From positions 79,128,941 through 79,192,940 of the forward strand of contig JAVGWX010000004.1 of assembly GCA_036924085.1 (NCBI GenBank): 64,000 bases of DNA, read 5' to 3'. Shown here one piece after another: positions 18,961 to 30,166 of this stretch (positions are counted from its first letter, which is position 1; the number at the start of each line of letters is the position of its first letter). The notes under the pieces are model-generated. The model had not been told where the DNA came from. It made no database searches and saw only the letters and a list, made by a program, of their open reading frames with translations. This DNA is from Ariolimax columbianus. Lineage: Eukaryota; Mollusca; Gastropoda; Stylommatophora; Arionidae. The position numbers and the translations under genes are program-made.

Positions 18961-21185
18961 ACGCGAAATGCACTGGTTGGGTATGGGAATTACTTGACTT
19001 GACTTGAAACACAAGGCAACCGTCCAAGCTGGCCATCTTTCTTCGTGTCTTTTTTCACGACTGCCGGATCACAGCGGTACCAGCACAGTGGACTCCATCA
19101 AAACATATTCGGCAAAGAACTTTGCATGCTCTTGCAGTAGGGGTTTTTGTAACAATTTGCTTTCAAGATGAGGTTACTAGCCTCATGCACAACTCTCTTT
19201 AGTCACGCCTTTCAATGCATGGAGTTCAATCAATCAAATCTTAATCCTACTTCTCCATGTGTTGAAGCACAGGTCCAGCACTGTATTTTACTTACCATTA
19301 GCGGTTATTAGGAAAGACTTTTTCTAGTAATTTGCAGTACGGTAGCAATTGTTTTAACATAGTACAATTTTCCACTTCCATGTACAACCCTTAGTCGTCT
19401 CTTACAACACGCAATGAATAAAATAATGTATGCTGTTGTCTTCACCACTCACAATAAATAAACCCATCGCATACGGAAACAATTTTGTGTCCTTGACTTA
19501 CTGTGGCAGCATTATGCAGCGGTTATATTCTGTCATTCCCAACAAGGAGCCCCGGGATCCACTGGAGGAGGGCATATTATTGATAGATGGGAAACAAGCA
19601 GCGACAACCATAGAAAAGATATGAATTTGAATTGCATGTGTGAAGCTTATATCAAAGTTCTCATAAGTGACGGCGGAGCTACCATGGCTCAAAAACAGAA
19701 CATGTATGTGTTCAAATTCTTGAACTGACAGGATGGAACACCTATGGGATGTAAAGTTAAGTAAAATGAGTGCTGAATATGGTATCACCAGGCTGTAAGG
19801 TGAAAAACACAACACAATGGACTCCATCTTAGGAAAAACTGTGAACGAGGCCAAATTTGTGACTTTGTAGTAGTGTTTTCTCTAGTATTTCACTCTATTT
19901 TTACTTTTATGATTTATACTAGGCGTACTCACAGAGTGCACATCAGTAACAGTATGTTGGTTCGTAGTTGGTTTAATTTATTTATTTATTCATCTATTTA
20001 TTTATTTAATTTATGCATTATTATATTTTGTATGGGGTAGGAGGGAGAGGGTGGGAGTGCGCAAAAGTACTTCAAATGATATTCAAAAGGAAATGCTTCC
20101 TGTTTACGGTGAGAAGTGTTTGTTTCGTGCAAATGTGCATAACAGTCGGTACATTCACAAAAGAACGCTAAAATATTGCTGATAAAGCCCAACCAGGTCG
20201 TCCTGTTGAGATTACAAGAGAAGCATCTCCGTGGAGGGGGTGGGAGATGAATCAAACTGACAGGCGAGTAACGGAAGAACGAGTAGCATATGTATTAGGG
20301 TGTTCGCATGGTTTAGTCTACAGCAAAATGTATGATCGATTCAATTTCCGGAATATGTTCTCACTGTGGGTATGTAGATTACTAACTGACAAACACAAAA
20401 TGAACCGATTTGGGGTCATTTCCTTGCGCCGATAAAGAGATGGATTAAGTGTATCAATGCTTGCGCTTATTATGTTGAGAAGTAAAGGACAATGTAATTG
20501 AATCAATCAATGATTTTCAAGTTCGTATCTAATTTATGTTATTTAAAGTATCCAATTGTGACATATTTACTGTCTTGCGCTTGTATGAGGGAGAACATGT
20601 TCTTTAAGACTGGTAGATTGTGAGGAGCAGAATAAAAGCAGTCCTCTTCCATCACTCCGAGGAACAAACAGACCACAGACATCTGAGACAGACCACCAAG
20701 TTTGGAGAGAGATGTACAGTAAACCCGAGACAAAAACTAGTTGAAAGGTGATCATTTGGTACATGTCCTGCACCTTTGACGCAGCAAATGATTTGTTAAC
20801 ATTTATTTTCATGTTTGGTTTTCTGTTTCTTCTATTATTTTTTTCCGTCTTCATCTTCTTCTTTCTTCTACGTAGAAACCACTATCATGCGAGATTACAG
20901 AGAGCCTCCTTAAGTTAATCACACGGTCACAACAATGCACGTTTCTCACTGTTCTCAAACAGACATAGAAAGCTCAAATATGAACCACCGCAGCGGGGCA
21001 GTCAAGCGAGACTGAGGTGACCCTAACACGGACCTAGAGTCTTGTCTGTGTCAGGCGGGTATTGCCATTATTGTTTTTGTGTGAATTTATTCCTTCTGTC
21101 TGGGGGAATGAGACAGGGATGTGCATTATTAAGCATGTCGGTCACCAAAGAAGGTCGTGCATGGGCTAGCAACATCATCATGTAA
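18961..21185. other. No gene recognised
   Basis: Several short open frames on both strands (for example near 19498-19854 minus and 20567-20854 minus), none with recognisable motifs or codon structure. No arrays are seen. Confidence 0.45.
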
Positions 21186-21205
21186 AGCCCCTATTGTAGA
21201 AGCCG

Positions 21206-21525
21206 ATCTGGCAAGCCAGGTCTTCTACCCTGGTGGCAATTCTTCTCTCTCCTCTCACCTCACTCTGTTTCATTTGACTCTGTCCTACAGTCACACTCTA
21301 GCACAACTTTCACACGCGCCCTCATGGTGAGGCCCTTCCATTACACTTTGGTTGGGCTAGCTTCTGAGGGCGCACAAACCTAGCATAGGTACATACAGAC
21401 GCATACATTCATCCAAGCACTGGTTTATGCGTCCTGATATCGCCCAATTAACTACGGTCTGGGGTGGAAAATGGCGCGCCTCCGCCAGTAGAAACTAGTG
21501 AGGCAAACATCTAAGCAACAACAAC
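21206..21525 (+). repeat. SINE-D, full copy with target duplication
   Basis: A 320-bp insertion flanked by a perfect 13-bp duplication, 'attgtagaagccg', at 21193-21205 and 21526-21538. It ends in an AAC repeat. A second, inverted copy at 31797-32110 shares long blocks such as 'gtttgcctcactagtttcta' (read on its plus strand). It encodes no protein and I find no clear tRNA boxes. Confidence 0.85.
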
Positions 21526-21538
21526 ATTGTAGAAGCCG

Positions 21539-22436
21539 TCAGTGAAATTGTTTGGATAAAGATTTCTGGAAAGAGTGACATTGTTCTTGTGCTTTCATTT
21601 GAAACAAAACGGTGAACCAATAAATAGTACTGACAGCATGCCACAAGGATCGACAATAGTACAGTCTAGCCCTTCTATAGTACAAAACTACAAAACATGT
21701 AGAATTACACACTCCGCTTTTCACACTAGCCAGAAGCCCGTAAAGTTTGGTGTAGCCATTTTGGTTTATCGAACTTTTCTGCAAACAATACCTAATGCGT
21801 GGTACACCATTTTTCTTCTTCGTCATTATGGCTTTCTGGTGAACTGGCCGTCTCCAAGAAAATCGTGTTATTTTGTTCAGTTCTTTCCAGTTACTCACAA
21901 TTTGACTTTCATCATGTTTCCAGCGATGCCTTACTCTTTAACCATCCATTGCATCGTCGGAGCGACGGTCATTATACTCTTTCAGTATAGCCGATGTATG
22001 GTCGGAGCTCAATGTCCCACCTACACCAAATGGATGTTGATGCGAATCTACAGTCTATCGCATCCTGGGCGCAGTGATCGCCACGGAAGCTGCTGTCTTG
22101 CTGACAGCAAGTCTAAAGCCCAGGGCCTCTCCTGCACACGCGTGTCCTTCAGCAACACCGTCTCGTGGGTGGCCCTGAGCTTGCTATGGTGGCGAACCAG
22201 TATCTGACAGTAAAGCCAGACGGGCAGCAGTTCGGGGCTCCTTAACGTGGCAGCGCAGTGCCCACATGCCAGTTGAATGTGCACTGACTGTTACCAACCC
22301 GAACCCCATCTATGGGTTAAATATCGGTCATCTTGATAATATTATCAAGATGGACATGGTCAAATGTTCATTTCATCTATCGTCTGTCTGTCTACACAAC
22401 TTTTCTTTGTTGAACCTACGAGAACCCTACCAAGGA
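21539..22436 (+). other. Unrecognised region with a 210-codon open frame
   Basis: A plus-strand frame at 21575-22207 has mixed hydrophobic stretches (for example TIVQSSPSIVQ, then PYSLTIHCIVGATVIILFQY), but I recognise no family, and an overlapping opposite-strand frame is also open. The stretch 22030-22290 is noticeably more GC-rich than its surroundings. I cannot support a gene call. Confidence 0.3.
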
Positions 22437-23140
22437 TGCAAGTATGGTAGAGGTACCCAGAGAGGGTCCGGGCCTAGCCCAACGCCCCAATATGGTAGAG
22501 GTACCCAGAGAGGGTCCGGGCCTAGCCCAACGTCCCAGTATGGTAGAGGTACCCAGAGAGGGTCCGGGCCTAGCCCAACGTCCCAATATGGTAGAGGTAC
22601 CCAGAGAGGGTCCGGGCCTAGCCCAACGTCCCAATATGGTAGAGGTACCCAGAGAGGGTCCGGGTCTAGCCCAATGTTCCAGTATGGTAGAGGTACCCAG
22701 AGAGGTCCGGGCCTAGCCCAACGTCCCAGTATGGTAGAGGTACCCAGAGAGGGTCCGGGCCTAGCCCAACGTCCCAATATGGTAGAGGTACCCAGAGAGG
22801 GTCCGGGTCTAGCCCAATGTCCCAGTATGGTAGAGGTACCCAGAGAGGGTCCGGGCCTAGCCCAACGTCCCAGTATGGTAGAGGTACCCAGAGAAGGTCC
22901 GGGCCTAGCCCAACGTCCCAATATGGTAGAGGTACCCAGAGAGGGTCCGGGTCTAGCCCAATGTCCCAGTATGGTAGAGGTACCCAGAGAGGGTCCGGGC
23001 CTAGCCCAACGTCTCAGTATGGTAGAGGTACCCAGAGAGGGTCCGGGCCTAACCCAACGTCCCAGTATGGTAGAGGTACCCTGAGAGGGTCCGGGCCTAG
23101 CCCAACGTCCCAGTATGTAAGAGGTACCCAGAGAGAATAT
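22437..23140. repeat. 48-bp minisatellite, about 14.5 units
   Basis: Units of 48 bp ('tatggtagaggtacccagag' + 'agggtccgggcctagcccaa' + 'cgtcccag'), more GC-rich than the surroundings. Because 48 is divisible by 3, several frames on both strands are open, giving QYGRGTQRGSGPSPTS or SMVEVPREGPGLAQRP. One unit near 22700 lacks a single g (47 bp), which switches frames. No start context or homology suggests a gene. Confidence 0.95.
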
Positions 23141-23287
23141 CAAAAAATCATCATATATTTTATAAAACATTGTGAAGAATCAATGTAGTGTGGTGTACAA
23201 CGAGGATGAAATGGGATGATTATGAAAGATGACAAAACATGTTCTGAATACATAGGAATTTAGAGTAAAATATTGAATAGATAAATC

Positions 23288-23333
23288 TTTCATTAAAACC
23301 CCAAAATACCTTTCATTAAAACCCCAAAATACC
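23288..23333. repeat. 23-bp tandem duplication
   Basis: 'tttcattaaaaccccaaaat' + 'acc' occurs twice in tandem immediately before the LINE-A copy. Confidence 0.85.
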
Positions 23334-23340
23334 AAATTAA

Positions 23341-24842
23341 GTCTAAATGGCAAATTCCTGCAGCCAAACGACAACCCAACCTATCTGGGAGTCACATTTG
23401 ATCGGCGCATGACATGGAAAAGTCAGATTGAGAGAAACCGAATGAAAGCCAGAGAAAGAATGACAATCATGAGGAAACTTGCTGGCACAAGCTGGGGAGC
23501 AGACGAAGGCATACTAAAGAAACTGTACACTGGAAGAGTGAGACCAGTTCTCGAGTATGGCATTGCGGCATGGACAACAGCAGCGAAGGCGAACTTCGAT
23601 AAAGTTAGCAAACTTCAAAACCAAGCCATGAGAATTATAACAGGTGGCATGAAGTCAACGCCAATTGTAGAACTTGAAAAGATTACAAAACTGCAATCCA
23701 TGACCGATAGAAGAGACTGCAGAGCCCAGCTGCAGTCAGAGAAACTCCGAAGACTGACCGACCATCCAATGCACCAGAGACTAAACAATTTGGGAAATGG
23801 GAAACTAAAGCGGAGAAACTTTGCAGAAATAGCCAAAGCAAAGATGCACGAAGATCCCATAAACGCACTAACAACACCAAAACCCATCACTACTGTACGA
23901 AAACCTACCTGGAGGCAGGATATATTTCCAGAGGTGGTAGAAAATATACCAGGTATTGCAAACAAAAACTGCCAGACTGAAAAAGAAAGGAGAGATACTA
24001 CCCTAAGCTTCATAACGAAAAGCTACCCAAGCATGGACTGGACCCATGCATACACCGACGGTTCTGTAACAAACACAACACAGAACGGAGGGGCAGGAGC
24101 ATTCCTGAATCTACCAAATGGCAGAAAAATAATACTGTCATTCGCTACTGGTAAGTACACAAGCAATTTCAGAGCGGAAACAGAGGCACTGAGGGCGGCA
24201 GTGGAAGAAATGGTGACACACAATGAAAATGAAAGCCATATAGTCCTGCTTACAGATGCTCTCGCCGTAGTCACAGCGCTAAAAAGCCAGAAAAACACTG
24301 AGCTTAATGACTTGAGAGCAGCACTCTGCAAACTGTGCCAGCAGTCCGCACCAAAAAGGGTAGTGGTACAGTGGGTCCCATCACACTGCAACATCCAAGG
24401 CAACGAGGAGGCAGACAGACTGGCAAAAGAAGGTGCAAAACTACCACAAACAGATACTAGTATGACGTACGAAGAGTCAAAACGGCTTATCAAAGCCAGA
24501 TACATGACCAAATGGGAAACCGAACATACTGGTTACACCAAAAACGATGCCTATTACCAGTTGAACCGAAGAGAGCAGGTCGTTGTCTTCAGACTTCGCA
24601 CTGGCCACAATAGACTGAGGTACCACCTATTCAACAAATTGAAGATAGGGTGTACCGACGAATGCCCGTGTGGTACTGGGAAAATGACCGCTGAACATCT
24701 GCTGCAGAACTGCCCGACATACGCGGATCAGAGAGAGCAGATGTGGCCATCACCAGTGGAACTGCAAGACAAGCTCAATGGCAGTGGCGACAGCCTCAGG
24801 ATGACCGCCGCTTTTGTCGAAAAAATAATGGTTAATGTCTGA
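23341..24842 (+). CDS. LINE-A ORF2 3' part: RT thumb, RNase H and Cys/His knuckle
   Basis: A 5'-truncated retrotransposon ORF, open for about 500 codons. The frame is already open before the ATG at 23409, reading PTYLGVTFDRRMTWKSQ, the end of the RT. Then come the thumb (KLAGTSWGADEGILKKLY, RPVLEYGIAAWT), a linker, and RNase H with all four acidic positions visible from the 23409 ATG: YTDGSV (about 217), AETEALRAAVEEM (about 258), LLTDALAVV (about 281) and NEEADRLAKEG (about 334). VVQWVPSHCNIQGNEEAD is the diagnostic block. The end holds a knuckle, CPCGTGKMTAEHLLQNC. It is followed by 'gactgcgtac' and GAA repeats. Flanking 'aaattaa' may be a 7-bp duplication. RNase H removes template RNA in I-like LINEs. 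Without the APE and RT palm it cannot mobilise itself. Confidence 0.9.
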
Positions 24843-24867
24843 CTGCGTACGAAGAAGAAGAAGAAGA

Positions 24868-25204
24868 ATAGATAAATTAAATGATTTAGGTCTTCCTTCT
24901 GTTGTGAGACCCATCTGTGTTGACTTCCCTCCGTCTGGTCTTTGTGTTTCCGGTTTTCACTGCTCTCACATATTTTTCTATCGCAGCCATGTATTCCATG
25001 TATTCACTTGTAAGCGATTTTCTGACTTTCGTGGGCCACTTGTAGAAACTCCGTTGCACTCGTGCCCTCTAGTTCTCGCAGCTAATTAGGTGTTGAATGT
25101 ATGGTAGGCTCAGGAAAAGAAATGAAAAATGTAGATTAATAGATTATTAATTAAATAAATAAATAACTAAGGTTGATGTAATATAAAATAGAGTATAAGT
25201 ATAT
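24868..25204. other. No feature recognised
   Basis: Sequence between the LINE-A tail and a microsatellite. It contains an AT-rich 'aaataaataaataact' run and nothing else I can support. Confidence 0.5.
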
Positions 25205-25371
25205 AGTATTGAGAACGTCCACAGAAGGAATATACATATATTTACCTATTTATACATACATACACATGTATAATTTTAAATGCCCACATATATATATATA
25301 CATACATACATATATCTACACACCTACACATACATACATACACACACACACATATACATATATACATACAC

Positions 25372-25402
<31 letters not shown>

Positions 25403-25460
25403 CACACGCACATGCATATATATACATGTACACACATACCTATATACATATATATAAATA
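25205..25460. repeat. TA/CA compound microsatellite
   Basis: A long run of 'catacatatatacatac', 'acacac' and 'tatatata' words. Tyr/Thr/Ile-rich frames across it are repeat translation. Confidence 0.95.
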
Positions 25461-25837
25461 ATTCGTGGATGACTTTAAATGACTTAAGAAGATAAAAGCG
25501 GTTAGTCTATATATAAAAGAGTTTTTAACGATATTAGAGAGGAGCCTCCACCAATTATCCATTTCCACTTTTGAGACTTGTGGTTATTTAGGTGTCGTAT
25601 GTGAGGGAGACTTCAGAAATTAATACGCATACAAATAATGTATAAAAGGCGGTGATGACTCCAACAATGATGTAAATAGCTGTTCACGGAGTTCTACTTC
25701 TTATATAGACGTGACGATGGTTCCATGTATTATCGCCTCCTACTGATACTGATTCCTCCTGGAATTAATGTAAATGATGTTTTATACTATGCTTTGGGAC
25801 GATGAGACTAACATATCTGGTCAGCCAAAAACCACCG
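25461..25837. other. No feature recognised
   Basis: Ordinary AT-rich sequence. Confidence 0.4.
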
Positions 25838-26105
25838 GTTTATACAGGGTCAGGGGAGACATACTGGCCAAGGCCCTTACCTGACCTCCCCTTTGGTCAT
25901 CCTGGAAACAGGCTGTTGTCGAGGTCAACAGTCTGGTTAGTCAAGGTTAGGTTCGACGTGATCCCCGTAGTAGTGAGTGACCCGCATATGAAGTCAAGCA
26001 CTACATGCACCTGGAGAACCCCGATCCACCCTCATCAGCACGATTGGGATGCGAGCGAAGCCACTGCAACCCGCCACTCAATGTCCTTTTCAGGTCTCAC
26101 CAAAT
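25838..26105 (-). repeat. SINE-C copy 5, inverted
   Basis: The reverse complement contains 'gacctgaaaaggacattgag', 'tggcgggttgcagtggctt' and 'cgtgctgatgagggtgg', the SINE-C core. Its plus strand begins 'cagggtcaggggagacatac', matching 776-800. Confidence 0.6.
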
Positions 26106-26170
26106 AGCAACAATCATACAAGCTTTATGTAATTGTTCTATCATTATAAAATAACCTAGATCATATATCC

Positions 26171-28860
26171 TCAGTGATCAAGTATTCCGGGGCAGTTTGC
26201 ACTTAACATCAGGGGCCTTGCACATACGCTTTCCGGATGGTTTTTCTCATCTTCATAAGCAATGTGTACAATCAACTGGGGCCTGCAGGCTTGATTTATA
26301 TGTACATCCATTATTTGTTTCTCACGGCTTTTCCTAAAAACCATCCCCTTATTTATATTTAGATTAAAACCCCACTTGTCCATCCATTCTGCTACTTTGT
26401 TTATTTGTAGTTTTTTTATAGGTATGGGGTAGGTGTGTTCCTGATCTCCAAATTGCTGCATTATCTGCATATTGCGATAAGCTATTTTTAAGGTCTGGGA
26501 ATTCTTCCCCCAGGTCATTGACCATTATTGTAGAGATTAGCTATTTCTAAGGTCTGTGAATTCTTCCCCCAGGTCGTTGACCATTATTGTAGAGATAAGC
26601 TATTTCTAAGGTCTGTGAATTCTTCCCCCAAGTCGTTGACCATTATTGTAGAGATAAGCTATTTCTAAGGTCTGTGAATTCTTCCCCCCGGTCGTTGACC
26701 ATTTTGTAGAGATAAGCTATTTCTAGGGTCTGTGAATTCTTCCCCCAGGTCGTTGACCATTATTGTAGAGATAAGCTATTTCTAAGGTCTGTGAATTCTT
26801 CCCCAAGGTCGTTGACCATCATTGTAGAGATTAGCTATTTCTAAGGTCTGTGAATTCTTCCCTCAGGTCGTTGACCATCATTGTAAAGATAGTAGGGGAG
26901 ATTACTAACCCCTGGGGAATGCCGTTCTCTTGTTTGAATTTTCCTGATCGTTGGTCTTGAATTTGAACTACAAACTATCTCTCTTCCATGAAGTTCTTTA
27001 AGTACTGGTAGGCTTTGCTTGTTATTCCTATCTTCTGTATTTTATATAGTGCCCTTCCCTCCAACATTCGTCATATGATCTTGCTACGTCAAGGAATATT
27101 GCAGCAGTTTTTTCAACCTTTTGGAATCCTGCTTTTACTTCGTGTTCTAGTCTTAAGGAGCTAGTCTAGTCTTTTTTCCTTTTCTAAATCCTGTTTGGGT
27201 GGGGCTGTAAAGATTGTTTTGTTCTAAGTGGTATGTAATACTATTATTTATTATTGTTTCTAAGATCTTCCCTTTTTTTAGAGGTTAGAGATATCGGTCT
27301 TTGTTTGGTTTCAGAACAGGAACAATCAGCGCCATTTTCCATGCTCTTGTGATATTTCCCGTGTTCCAGATTAAATTAAAAAGCTGCACTATTAGAGTTA
27401 TTGTAGTTTTTGGAATGTTCTTTAGGATTTCATAGCTTAGGATGTCTTGTCCTGTTGGTGTATTAGTTTTGGATTTTGTTGCCTGTATTGTCTCCTATTT
27501 TGTTATTTGTGCGTTTAGGTTTGTTTTCATGTGTCTGGATGAGCCCCTTCACCTACTTTTAATTGTACCATTAGGTTTTCTCTTTCTTTGGATTTCGTCC
27601 TTTTTAAGTGAGCTATTAGCGCTGATTTTATAGAATTGTGCGGCCAGTATATTTGGTTTGTGTTTATTAGTTTCTCCTAGTTCCGGAATTCTTATTGCTG
27701 GGAAAGTGCTTTTGATATTGCCGTCTGTTATGTATTTTAATTTTGTCCATACCTCTGCTATATTGGATAATGGATTTAGGGTTTGGCAGAAAGTCCTCCA
27801 CTGTTTTCTTTTTGCTTTTTCTATTACTTTCTCGGTTTCTTTTTTAATTATTTGGTAAGATTTTTGGTAATCTTCCGTTTTGTATTTCCTGTATTTCTTT
27901 AGAGTTTTTTGTTTTTTTATCCTTTACTTATTTGGTTAGTGTATTCCTCATTCCACCTAGGTGCAGGTGTTTTTTTTTTATTTTCCTGTGGTTTGAATTG
28001 AGTTAGCTGGCATGTTTTTATTGGGTATGTGCTTTATAGCTATCTGCAGGATGTTGGTTGTTAGGTTATGGGTAAATACATCTACGTTATCTGAGATTAA
28101 GTCTTCTCTTTTGAGTCTGAGCAGATCTTCTTGGAATCCGTTCCAGTCTGCCTTATGGTAGTTGAAATAGGGTCTGATTGATCCAGTATTTCGCTTGTAT
28201 TTTTCTTTTAAATAAACTGCTATGGGCAGGTGGTCTGATCCTGCTTTATCTAGAACTTCCCATTTGCGAGTTGCTAATTTTGGCGTTATTATTGTGATGT
28301 CTATAGTCGTATCTGATCCGTTTGGATTGTTATTTATTCTGGTCATTGACCCATCGTTTATTATTATCCGATTGTTTTCTTCGCAGAAGGTCATTATTTG
28401 TTTCCCTTCCCTGTTGTGTCTATAGCGCTTCCTCCCCATGCTGGATGATGCCCGTTGAAATCCCCTATTATGATTGTTCTATTGTTTATTTGTGCTTTGA
28501 TTGTTTCCATGTCATTTGTAGTGAGTTTTCCCCTTGGGTTGTATATGTTTATTATTATGATGCTCTATGGGCTACTGTCTATGTATCCCAGTCCATTATT
28601 TTGTATTCTTCATTTACTATAAAGGCTACTCCTCCTTTCGTTGTCTCTCTATCGTTCCTAACTATATTGTATTTTGGAATGTTGAGTCTTTTGGTTGGGT
28701 TGAGCATGGTTTCTTGTATCGTATATATTATTGTTTCTTTTCCCCGATTGGCCAGTTTTAAGTATGGCTTAAAGTTTTTGTGGAGTTTTCTGCAGTTCCA
28801 TTGTATTATTTTCATTTTTGTGTTCATTTTCACTTTGCTTTTGCTTCGTGGAATTTAAGT
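26171..28860 (-). pseudogene. Jockey-like LINE (APE + RT), broken
   Basis: Read on the minus strand. The N-terminus near 28833 is MKIIQWNCRKLHKNFK, the start of an APE endonuclease, followed by RNDRETTKGGVAFIVNEEY. The endonuclease motif AGSDHLPIAVYL lies near 28230. RT blocks follow at lower coordinates: the WKMALIVPVLKPN block (near 27330), FLDVARSYDECW (near 27100), and IPQGLVISPTIFTMMVNDL (near 26910). Each block is readable, but frames change repeatedly. The FADD palm that should follow VNDL is replaced by the 59-bp tandem array at 26487-26890. The C-terminal piece (WGFNLNINK, 26171-26518) lies beyond the array. It is non-functional. The family call is from motif order and the N-terminal sequence. 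Confidence 0.8.
26487..26890. repeat. 59-bp tandem array made from an RT coding segment
   Basis: Seven units of about 59 bp, each containing 'ctgtgaattcttcccccagg' and 'tcgttgaccattattgtag'. On the minus strand one unit translates as IMVNDLGEEFTDLRNSL, the RT stretch just before the catalytic palm. The array replaces that palm inside the Jockey-like LINE. Units differ by one or a few bases. Confidence 0.9.
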
Positions 28861-29479
28861 TTTTTGTGAGGATCAATGGTTAAATAAGGTCCAATTTTAT
28901 AAAAGTATTGTTCTTATTTGAATGGTCCTACGTTGGATTATCTATCTACCTATGTGATTTTACTTGAGAAATTTATATCTTCTTGGCTGTTCTTCATTGT
29001 TTTCCAACAAAGTTTGATGAATATTTATAAAATAGTATAAATAACATTCCATTGATTCTTCATAGGCGGCGTCTTACATACAGTTACTTGACACTACTGC
29101 TTAGGCTTCCTGTTTTAGATCCTTTCTGAATATCCCCTTCCTGCCTTTGTCTCGCACGTCTGGCTCTGGGTAGAGGGAGATACCTGGGGATCCTACTTTC
29201 GATTGTTGTTGACCTATTCAAGTCTCTCTAAGCCGGAATTTATTGTCGATCCGCCTCCCCAGATCACGTGATTTTCAAAAAGGCACGCGTTTTTGTACGT
29301 CTGCTTGCCATTAGCCCCATCATATTCGCGTAGTCTCCAGACGACTCGTGTTTGTCGGCGGCAACAAGTCTACGTGTCACTAACCAATTTCGTTCCAGGT
29401 ATTGACACTTGGCCTGTAAATTACGTTGGGTTACGTCGTGGTTCGATTTGGTTGCTCAAATTCTGGCGGGACTGAGTTC
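28861..29479. other. No feature recognised
   Basis: Non-repetitive sequence between two minus-strand LINEs. A few featureless open frames only. Confidence 0.4.
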
Positions 29480-29488
29480 AGCTGCACT

Positions 29489-29697
29489 TATTCTTCTTCT
29501 TCTTCTTCTTCTTCTTCTTCTTCTTCTTCTTCTTCTTCTTCTTCTTCTTCTTCTGCTGTCAAACGTCAACCTGTATTTTTTATTTTAAAAAAATTGTGGT
29601 CATCCTGAGGCTGTCGACACTGCCATAGAGCTTGTCTAGTGTTGCCACTGGTGATGGCCACATGTACTTTCTCTGGTCCTCGTATGTCGGGCAGTTT
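29489..29697 (-). mobile_element. LINE-A, short 3' fragment
   Basis: A 209-bp insertion consisting of a long TTC run (the GAA tail in the opposite sense, about 29490-29553) followed by sequence matching the last 140 bp of LINE-A ('cctgaggctgtcgacactgc', 'catagagcttgtc'). The 9-bp target duplication 'agctgcact' is present at 29480-29488 and 29698-29706. The TTC run is the longest tail among the LINE-A copies here. Confidence 0.85.
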
Positions 29698-29706
29698 AGC
29701 TGCACT

Positions 29707-30155
29707 GATTCAAATCCCACGAAAAAGATAGAAATAAATGGTTGTCTAAGCTCCTACCTTTATTTTTTCCTCTACAGCTAAGAAATGTTACAGTAGCTGC
29801 TTCCATATTTCTAAGTTACCTTTAGCCTACACGTCTTTACACTGCATAGTCGGTTGATTACATTTCTTTGGCCGTTTTGCTGTTAGTGAATTTTGTGTTT
29901 CATTTGAAAACACCTGTTATATTTTGGAGCATCAACGCTCGGACATGCCCTTGTAATTGCTGTTCTTTGTGGTTTACCTGTTGTAAAGCTACTCTGTGCT
30001 ACGCGTTAGTTTACTCATAATGATGCCATAAATGTACTTTGCTACCAAAGATTGTAAGAACATACATTGAAAGAAGACCCAATTTCTACTAAACACTAAC
30101 TGGCTTCCTGGGAAGCTGCAACTGGAAAATGAGCGCAGAGAAAATGACAACCTAG
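29707..30155. other. No feature recognised
   Basis: Sequence between two LINE-A insertions; nothing recognised. Confidence 0.4.
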
Positions 30156-30166
30156 TCCAGGGAATC

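Noticed and set aside
21575..22207. A 210-residue membrane protein gene
   Set aside because: Hydrophobic stretches are weak, an opposite-strand frame is also open, and no family is recognised.
22266..23188. Several 90-270 residue proteins across the 48-bp array
   Set aside because: Overlapping frames on both strands are all products of a unit length divisible by 3. A 47-bp unit breaks the frame.
28322..28858. A 178-residue hydrophobic protein on the plus strand
   Set aside because: It is the antisense of the Jockey-like LINE endonuclease.
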